Assembly (NCBI GenBank): GCA_035294855.1
Contig: DATGKD010000252.1
Span: 1-9,274 of the forward strand
Reading direction: 5' to 3'
DNA: 9,274 nucleotides
DNA from: DATGKD01 sp035294855
Lineage (GTDB): Bacteria > Actinomycetota > Acidimicrobiia > Acidimicrobiales > UBA8190
Below are positions 1 through 6,000 of this stretch, in pieces. The notes under the pieces were generated by a model that saw only the letters and a program-made list of their open reading frames with translations, was not told the DNA's origin and did no database searches. A program made the translations under genes and the position numbers. Within the stretch, counting starts at the first letter, position 1; each line of letters starts with the position of its first letter.

Positions 1-102
1 GGACCCGGTGATCCGCATGGCGCCGAAGCCCAGCCGGTTGACGGTGAGGTCGCCGCCCACGTCGATCGTTCCGGCGTCAGCGGCATTGGGGGTGGGGCTC
101 AT
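1..102 (-). CDS. Aldo/keto reductase, N-terminal fragment (cut by window edge)
   Basis: Only the first 34 residues are present; the gene continues beyond the left edge. The translation contains LTVNRLGFGAMRITG, the first beta-hairpin/strand segment typical of NADPH-dependent aldo/keto reductases of the YdbC-like bacterial type, where R-LGFGAMR-TG is followed by the barrel. Members reduce aldehydes and ketones in the cytosol. The start is secure: ATG at 100-102 is preceded by AAGGAGGT at 5 nt spacing. It lies 72 bp downstream of the amine oxidase stop on the same strand, so the two may be co-transcribed. An aldehyde released by the oxidase would be a sensible substrate, but that link is inference. 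The catalytic Asp-Tyr-Lys-His residues lie outside the window, so activity cannot be judged. Confidence 0.8.
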   Translation of the reverse strand, partial: MSPTPNAADAGTIDVGGDLTVNRLGFGAMRITGS

Positions 103-107
103 GCGCG

Positions 108-115
108 ACCTCCTT
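108..115 (-). promoter_or_regulatory. Ribosome binding site of the aldo/keto reductase
   Basis: Read on the minus strand the bases are AAGGAGGT, a full match to the anti-Shine-Dalgarno of 16S rRNA, placed 5 nt before the ATG. It is the strongest RBS in the window. It shows that the reductase is translated independently of the upstream oxidase. Confidence 0.85.
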
Positions 116-151
116 CGGTGAGTGCAGCACGTCGGTCTACCTCAGCTGGGC

Positions 152-171
152 GCGGCGAGCACCCTCGCCGC
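152..171 (-). terminator. GC-rich hairpin just after the amine oxidase stop (possible terminator or attenuator)
   Basis: A perfect 8-bp stem (152-159 with 164-171, GCGGCGAG/CTCGCCGC) closes a 4-nt loop. On the minus strand it begins 3 nt after the oxidase TGA. No T-tract follows, so it is not a classical intrinsic terminator; high-GC actinobacteria often have hairpins of this kind. Because the reductase begins only about 50 bp further on, it may partly terminate transcription, stabilise the oxidase mRNA 3' end, or do nothing. Confidence 0.4.
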
Positions 172-174
172 CGG

Positions 175-1578
175 TCACCCGAGCGCGGCGAGCACCTCCG
201 CGGCGGCGCGCTGACCGGACTGGACCGCCCCGTCCATGTACCCCGACCACATCGTCGCCGTCTCGGTGCCGGCCCAGTGGATGGGCCCCACCGGCTCCCG
301 CAGCGCGGGCCCGTAGCGCGTCCACACGTTCGGGCCGAAGAGGGTGCCGTAGCAGCCGCCGGTCCACGGTTCGCGTTGCCAGTCGAGCTCGATGTAGTCC
401 TGCGGCTGGGCGGCCCGCGGCCCGAAGTACCGCGCCATAGCGTCCACCACCGCCTGCCGGCGGGTGGCCAGGTCGACGCGGCCGAGCCGGCGCGCCTCGT
501 CGCCCTCCAGGAAGCCGAGCAGCACCCCCGGCGCCCCCGACGGGGGCGTGTTGTCGAAGACGATCCGGGCGCCCTCGCCGTCCCCGGTCGCCTGCCCCGC
601 CAGCCCTTCTCCCCGCCAGAACGGCTCGTCGTAGACGACCTGGCATTTGATCACCGAGCCCATCGGCGTGCGCTGGGTGAGCTGGGTGCGCCACGCCGGC
701 AGCGGCGGGTCGTACTCGATGCGCCCGGCGAGCAGCGGGGGGGTGCTCACGATGACACGGCGTGCGCTGAAGGTGCGGCCGCCGGAGCCGCCGCCGCCGG
801 AGTCGCGGCCGCCCGTTGCCACCGCCGTCTCCACCACGGCGCGCTCCCCCCTCACCTCGATCCGGCGCACCGGCGAGGACAAGAAGAGCGCGTCGCTGCC
901 GAGCGCTTGGGCGGCGCGCTCGCACACCAGCGCTGACCCGCCCACGAAGCGGTCCTGCTGGGCGCCGCCGGTGGTGTCGATGGTGCGCTGGAACGACCCC
1001 GCCGAGTGCGCGTAGAAGAGGACGTGGAGCAGCGAGATGTCCCCCGGCTCGCAGGCGAACACGGCTTCGACCCCGAGCGACAACAGCGTCCGCGCCGAGG
1101 AGCTCGGAGTATTGCGACGGAGCCAGGTCTCGAAGGTCTGGGCGTCCCAGGTGTCGGCTTTCGGCGCGGTCCACGGCGCGTCGAGCGGCACCTTCCGGGC
1201 GAGCGACTCGAGGCGCGCCTGGACCCGGCCCACCTCGGCGAGCACGAGCGGGTTGAGGCGGGGGATCGTGCCCTTGTAGGTGCCGCGCTTGCCGTTGAAG
1301 TGGAGGACCTTCCGCCCGTCGTCGTACGTCGGGAAGGTCTCGACGGCGGTGTCCTTGGCGAGCGACAGCACCCGGTCCTGGGTCGGCCCGACCCACTGGC
1401 CGCCCATCTCCAGCACCTGGCCGTCACCGAGGACGTGGTTCACGACGCGGCCGCCCACCCGGTCGCGCGCTTCGACGACGGCCACCGTCTTCCCGGCGGC
1501 CACGAGGTCGCGGGCCGCGGCCAGGCCCGCGAACCCCGCGCCCACGACGACGACGTCGACCTCTGCCGGGTTCGTCAC
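175..1578 (-). CDS. Flavin monoamine oxidase (FAD-dependent amine oxidase)
   Basis: This predicted 467-aa enzyme would oxidise a primary or secondary amine to an imine/aldehyde, with release of H2O2. The N terminus has the FAD-binding Rossmann motif G13-x-G15-x-x-G18, the ribose-binding Glu36, the GGR at 42-44 and GGQWVGPTQ at 59-67. Active-site features match the eukaryotic MAO-A/B group. PMGSVIKC carries Lys311 (the MAO Lys-water residue). TGGCY at 406-410 carries Cys409, in the position of the covalent 8-alpha-cysteinyl FAD attachment, followed by Tyr410. AGTETATMWSGYMDG carries Tyr447. Tyr410 and Tyr447 would form the aromatic cage. There is no C-terminal membrane helix, unlike mitochondrial MAO, so it is probably cytosolic. 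A Gly/Ser-rich stretch (256-267) is an unusual flexible insertion. GTG at 1576-1578 was chosen because it directly precedes the first Rossmann strand; the RBS there is weak, and further upstream the frame looks non-coding. The exact substrate is unknown. Confidence 0.9.
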   Translation of the reverse strand: MTNPAEVDVVVVGAGFAGLAAARDLVAAGKTVAVVEARDRVGGRVVNHVLGDGQVLEMGGQWVGPTQDRVLSLAKDTAVETFPTYDDGRKVLHFNGKRGTYKGTIPRLNPLVLAEVGRVQARLESLARKVPLDAPWTAPKADTWDAQTFETWLRRNTPSSSARTLLSLGVEAVFACEPGDISLLHVLFYAHSAGSFQRTIDTTGGAQQDRFVGGSALVCERAAQALGSDALFLSSPVRRIEVRGERAVVETAVATGGRDSGGGGSGGRTFSARRVIVSTPPLLAGRIEYDPPLPAWRTQLTQRTPMGSVIKCQVVYDEPFWRGEGLAGQATGDGEGARIVFDNTPPSGAPGVLLGFLEGDEARRLGRVDLATRRQAVVDAMARYFGPRAAQPQDYIELDWQREPWTGGCYGTLFGPNVWTRYGPALREPVGPIHWAGTETATMWSGYMDGAVQSGQRAAAEVLAALG

Positions 1579-1729
1579 CGGGGGCCCGGCCCGAGCTCTC
1601 GATGTCCGGGAAGCAGGTGCACAGCCCGATATCGTTCCACGCGTTCGCACGCCGCCACAGGGGGAGCACGCGGAGCGCGCGTGGGCCACGCGAGGCCTGC
1701 CCGCCCGCGTTCGCTGGGCCTGCTACCTG
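1579..1729. other. Divergent intergenic region between amine oxidase and membrane protein
   Basis: About 150 bp lie between the chosen starts of two divergent genes, so promoters for both should be here. The only clear element is an 8-bp palindrome, CGATATCG at 1627-1634, the most AT-rich spot of the stretch. I do not see a convincing -35/-10 pair on either strand. Part of this stretch may really encode the N terminus of the membrane protein, whose frame stays open through it. Confidence 0.4.
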
Positions 1730-2989
1730 GTGGCGTTCGCGGGCTTCGTCGGCGTCATGGCGGTGCGGGGCGGTCCGGGGTTTGCCGACGCCGTCGCCCT
1801 CACCCGTCCCACGACCGCCGTTGCGCACGGGCACTGGCGCGAGGCGGCCGTCGTCAACTACCTGCCGCAGCCGCTCGGCTACCCGCTGCTGGCGTCACCG
1901 TTTGTCGCCGCGCTGGGCCCGGTCGTCGGTTCGGGTACCTGGTGCACCGACTCGCCCGCGTTGCCCCAGCTGAAGATCGTGCGCGACGTCTGGCCGCCGT
2001 GCTCGGGACCGAACGTCTTCGACGCGCCGCCCAAGCCGCCCTGGTACCGGTCGCAGGGGGTGCTGGGCCTCCTCGCCTGGGCGTTGCTCGCCTTCGGGGC
2101 GGTGCAACTCCTGCGCGCCGCGGGGGCGGGCCGCGGGCTGGGGGAGGTCGCGCTGGTGGGCGGCCTCGTGGCGGTGCCCGCCGCCAGCGACGGCCTCGTC
2201 GAGGCCTTCCACCCCCAGGACCTGGTGTGCGTCGGGCTGCTCCTGGGCGGCGTGGCGCTCGGGCTGCGCAGGAGGTGGGCGGCGGCCGGCGCGGTGTTCG
2301 GCGTGGCCTTCGTGTGCAAGCAGTTCGCGCTGCTCGCCCTGGTGGCCGCGCTCGCCGCCGCGCCCGGCTGGCGAGCCCGGGCCCGGCTGGCGGGGTCCGC
2401 CGTCGGTGTGGCCGCGGTCGCGATCCTGCCGTTCGCCGTGGTGGCGCCGGCCGCCACGTACCACAGCCTCGTCGCCGTGGCGCACTTCAGCTCGAGCGAG
2501 ATCACGAGCACCGTCGTCGGCATGACGTCGTGGGACGAGTTCACCAAGCTGGCCGTGGCGCGCGACGGGCCGGTCGTCCTGGCGCTCGTCCTGGCGGCGG
2601 GGGCGTGGTGGCGGGCCCGTGAGCGGCTGCTCGAGCCGGTGCCGCTCCTGGGGCTCGCGGTGGCGTGCCTCGGTGCCCGGCTCGTGTTCGAGGTGGTGAA
2701 CACGAGTTACTACCTTCTCGCCGTGAGTGTGCTCCTGGTCACCCTCGACGTCGCCGCTCGCCGCGTGCCGTACCGGTCGGTGGCCTGGATCGCCGTCATG
2801 CGGTGGTGGGTGAACCCGCTCGGCGGCCATCAGCCGTCGTGGGGGGCCGCCGCGGTGTTCGCCGCGGGCGCGGTGACCGCCGTGGTGCTCGGTCTCGCCG
2901 AGATTCCCCGGCGGTCCCGGCCTGCGCCCGCTCCGGCGTCCCCCACGACGAGGCGTTCGTCGTCGGCGTTACCCGCCGTGCCCGGCTGA
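1730..2989 (+). CDS. Polytopic membrane protein, GT-C/GT87-like glycosyltransferase candidate
   Basis: From GTG 1730 this is 419 aa with about ten hydrophobic segments (approximately 1-12, 52-66, 109-129, 138-151, 165-180, 185-211, 220-243, 280-293, 304-319, 325-341 and 372-390). It ends in a charged, Pro/Ser-rich cytosolic tail. AFHPQD (159-164), followed by a helix and then GVAFVCKQFALL (191-202), resembles the HP-E-E/D ... TKQWAL signature of actinobacterial polytopic proteins related to GT-C/GT87 mannosyltransferases. Such enzymes transfer sugars from polyprenyl-phosphate donors outside the membrane. The activity here is inference. Cys72 and Cys91 in the loop before the 109-129 helix could form a disulfide. 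The start is uncertain: TM1 (RWACYLVAFAGF...) seems to begin upstream of 1730, yet the frame has no ATG/GTG/TTG between about 1352 and 1730, only CTG at 1697 and 1727. ATG 1757 is the next option. It converges on the giant repeat gene, with 34 bp between the stops. Confidence 0.75.
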   Translation: MAFAGFVGVMAVRGGPGFADAVALTRPTTAVAHGHWREAAVVNYLPQPLGYPLLASPFVAALGPVVGSGTWCTDSPALPQLKIVRDVWPPCSGPNVFDAPPKPPWYRSQGVLGLLAWALLAFGAVQLLRAAGAGRGLGEVALVGGLVAVPAASDGLVEAFHPQDLVCVGLLLGGVALGLRRRWAAAGAVFGVAFVCKQFALLALVAALAAAPGWRARARLAGSAVGVAAVAILPFAVVAPAATYHSLVAVAHFSSSEITSTVVGMTSWDEFTKLAVARDGPVVLALVLAAGAWWRARERLLEPVPLLGLAVACLGARLVFEVVNTSYYLLAVSVLLVTLDVAARRVPYRSVAWIAVMRWWVNPLGGHQPSWGAAAVFAAGAVTAVVLGLAEIPRRSRPAPAPASPTTRRSSSALPAVPG

Positions 2990-3023
2990 GGGGCCTCCCG
3001 GCTGGTGGCCCGGGCCTGGTGGT
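2990..3023. other. Convergent 34-bp gap with a 10-bp palindrome
   Basis: The two stop codons face each other across 34 bp. The gap holds GGCCCGGGCC (3007-3016), a perfect self-complementary 10-mer, but it leaves no room for a loop and has no T-tract. I therefore do not call it a terminator. Confidence 0.3.
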
Positions 3024-6000
3024 TCAGGCGACGGTGACGGTGATCGTGGCGGCGGGGCCGAGGACGCCTCCGGCGTTGTAATCGGCGAACCCGTACGTGT
3101 AGGTGCCCGGGGCCACGCCGGTCAGCGTGAAAGTCGTGGGCGGCGGGTTCGGGTAGCCGCCCACCCACTTGTAGCTGCCGCCGTTTGTCGAGTACTTCAC
3201 GCCGCTCGACCCGGGCGCGTTGGTCCACGTGAACGTGACGGTCGTCCCGCTGACGGTCGCCTTCAAGTTCGTGGGCGCTGCCGGGGCCCCGCCCGACCAG
3301 GTGAACTTGTCCGCCGTCGACGTTGCGCTCGTGCCGCCCCCCGTGGTCACCGTGACGTCGGCCGTCCCCGTCCCCGGCGGGGAGGTGACGGTGATCTGGG
3401 TGTCGCTGTTCACGGTGAAGCTGGTGGCCGCCGTGGTCCCGAACGAGACGCCCGTCGCCCCGGTGAACCCGCTGCCGGTGATGATGACCGTGGTCCCCCC
3501 GCCGATCGGGCCGGTGGCGGGGCTGATCCCGGTGACCGACGGCCTGGTCGAGCTGGCGCTGTAGGTGAACTGGTCCGAGGTCGACGTCGACGAGGTGCCG
3601 CCCGGGCCGGTGACCGTGATGTGCACCGTGGTGCCGGCCGTGCCGGGCGGGGCCGTCGCCGTGATCTTGCCGTCGTTGTTCACCGTGAACGCGGTGGCCG
3701 CCGTGGTCCCGAAGGTGACGCCCGTCGCCCCGGTGAAGCCGCTGCCGGTGATGGTGACCGGGGTCCCCCCGCTTGCCGGCCCTGAGGTCGGGCTGACCGA
3801 GGCCACCGCCGGGACGGCGTAGACGTGGACGGTGCTGGTGGCGGTGTTGGAGCTCATGAGAGTGTCCGTCACCTGCCAGGAGATCGTCCGCGCCTGGTCA
3901 GCGCCGGCGTTGGTGGGGTCGCCCGCCGAGCTCGAGAAGGTGACGCTCGCCAAGGCGGTCTGGTAGTTGGCCACACTCGACAGCCCCGACAGGGTGAGCA
4001 CGCCGGTCGCCCCGTTGTAGGAGCCGGTGATGCCGTTCTGGTTGGTGAAGTTGAGGGTGTCACCGGCGAAAAACCCGGAGGTGATCGACACCGTCGCGCC
4101 CGTCAGGGTGGGCAGCTCGGCGTCGGTCACCGTGATGCCCGGGTCGAGCGTCGACGCCGCGCCACCCGCCACGTAGGTGGCCGTGGCCCCGGCCGTCACG
4201 ACCGGGGCGCTCGTGTAGGTGAACTGGTCCGAGGTCGACGTCGACGAGGTGCCACCGGGGCCGGTGACCGTGATGTGCACCGTGGTGCCGGCGGTGCCGG
4301 CCGGTGACGTCACCGTGATCTTGCCGTCGTTGTTGACCGTGAACGACGTGGCCGAGGTGGAGCCGAACTTGACCCCGGTGGCACCCGTGAAGCCGCTGCC
4401 GTTGACGGTGACGGTGGTGCCACCGGCCGCGGTCCCCGACGTCGGGCTGACCGAGGTCACCGCGGGCATGGCGTAGACGTCGACGGTGCTCGTGGCGGTG
4501 TTGGACGGAGCGATCGAGTCGGCGACCTGCCACGAGACCGTCCTCGTCGGGTCGCCGCCGGCGTTGGTGGGGTCGCCGGCCGAGCTCGAGAAGGTGATGC
4601 TGGCCAGCGCGGCCTGGTAGTTGGCCACGCTGGCCGTCCCCGACAGGGTGAGCACGCCGGTCGCCCCGTTGTAGGAGCCGGTGATGCCGTTCTGGTTGGT
4701 GAAGCCGAGGTTGTCACCGGAGAGGAACACGGAGGTGATCGACACCGTCGCGCCCGTCAGGTTCGCCGACTCGCCGTCGGTCACCGTGACGCCCGAGTCC
4801 GCCGTGACCGCCGAGCCGCCCGCCACGTACGTGGCCGTGGCCCCGGCCGTCACGACCGGGGCGCTCGTGTACGTGAACTGGTCGGCGGTCGACGTCGTGG
4901 AGGTGCCGCCCGGGCCGGTGACGGTGATGTGCACCGTGGTGCCGGCCGTCCCGGCCGGCGACGTCACCGTGATCTTGCCGTCGTTGTTCACCGTGAAGGT
5001 CGACGCCGAGGCCGATCCGAACTTGACGCTCGTCGCCCCCGTGAACCCGCTGCCCGTGACCGTGACCGAGGTCCCGCCGCCCGCCGGCCCGGAGCCCGGG
5101 CTCACCGAGGTCACCGCGGGCACGGCGTAGACGTCGACGGTGCTCGTGGCGGTGTTGGACGGAGCGATCGAGTCGGCGACCTGCCACGAGACCGTCCTCG
5201 TCGGGTCGGCGCCGGCGTTGGTGGGGTCGCCGGCCGAGCTCGAGAAGGTGATGCTGGCCAGCGCCGTCTGGTAGTTGGCCACGCTGGCCGTTCCCGACAG
5301 GGTGAGGACGCCGGTCGCCCCGTTGTAGGAGCCGGCGATGCCGTTCTGGTTGGTGAAGTTGAGGGTGTCACCGGTGAGGAACCCGGAGGTGATCGACACG
5401 GTCGCGCCCGTCAGGTTCGCCGACTCGCTGTCGGTCACCGTGACGCCCGAGTCCGCCGTGACCGCCGAGCCGCCCGCCACGTACGTGGCCGTGGCGCCGG
5501 CGGTGACCATCGGCGCGCTCCCGAACCCGGTCCCGGTGAGCGCGTTGGCCTGGTTGGCGAGGCCGTAGTTGGTGACGCTGAGACTGGCCGAGGTGGCAGA
5601 GGCCAGGTCGGCCTCGAACGTCGCCTCGGTGACGCTCGACCCGTTGGCGGTGAACGTCTGGGACGACGTCTGGCCGAACTGGGTGAGCGTGGGCGTGGCC
5701 GACACGTTCAGGAGCACCCAGTCGTGGGGCGAGTCCGGGTCGGTCGTCTCGACCGTGTCGTGCGCGGTGACGCTGCCCGTCACCGACGCGGCCGCGTTCG
5801 CCGCCACCCAGGCGAAGTTCGCGCTCTGGCTGCTCCCGATGGAGGACCCGGCCGCGGGGGACGCGGTGGTGCCGTAGGGGTCAGTGGCGAGCTGCGCGCT
5901 CACCGTCGCCGACGCCGGCGCCCCCGTGGGGGAGTCGAGGACCAGGAGCGCGTCGTTGTTCTGGCCGATCATGTACGTGGTGTAGGTGATCGATCCGCCC

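Noticed and set aside
1602..1973. ATG-initiated open frame at the start of the membrane protein
   Set aside because: After the first few codons the translation is Arg/Ser-rich without hydrophobic segments, while the neighbouring frame encodes clear TM helices. I keep it only as a hint of a possible frameshift or misassigned start.
1006..2622. 538-codon open frame on the plus strand across the oxidase and membrane protein
   Set aside because: It is Arg/Gly/Pro-rich with no recognisable motif. It runs through two well-supported genes in the wrong frames.
3555..5516. Mobile element or integron-like cassette array
   Set aside because: The repeats are fully coding domain repeats inside one gene. 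There is no transposase, integrase, terminal inverted repeat or target-site duplication.
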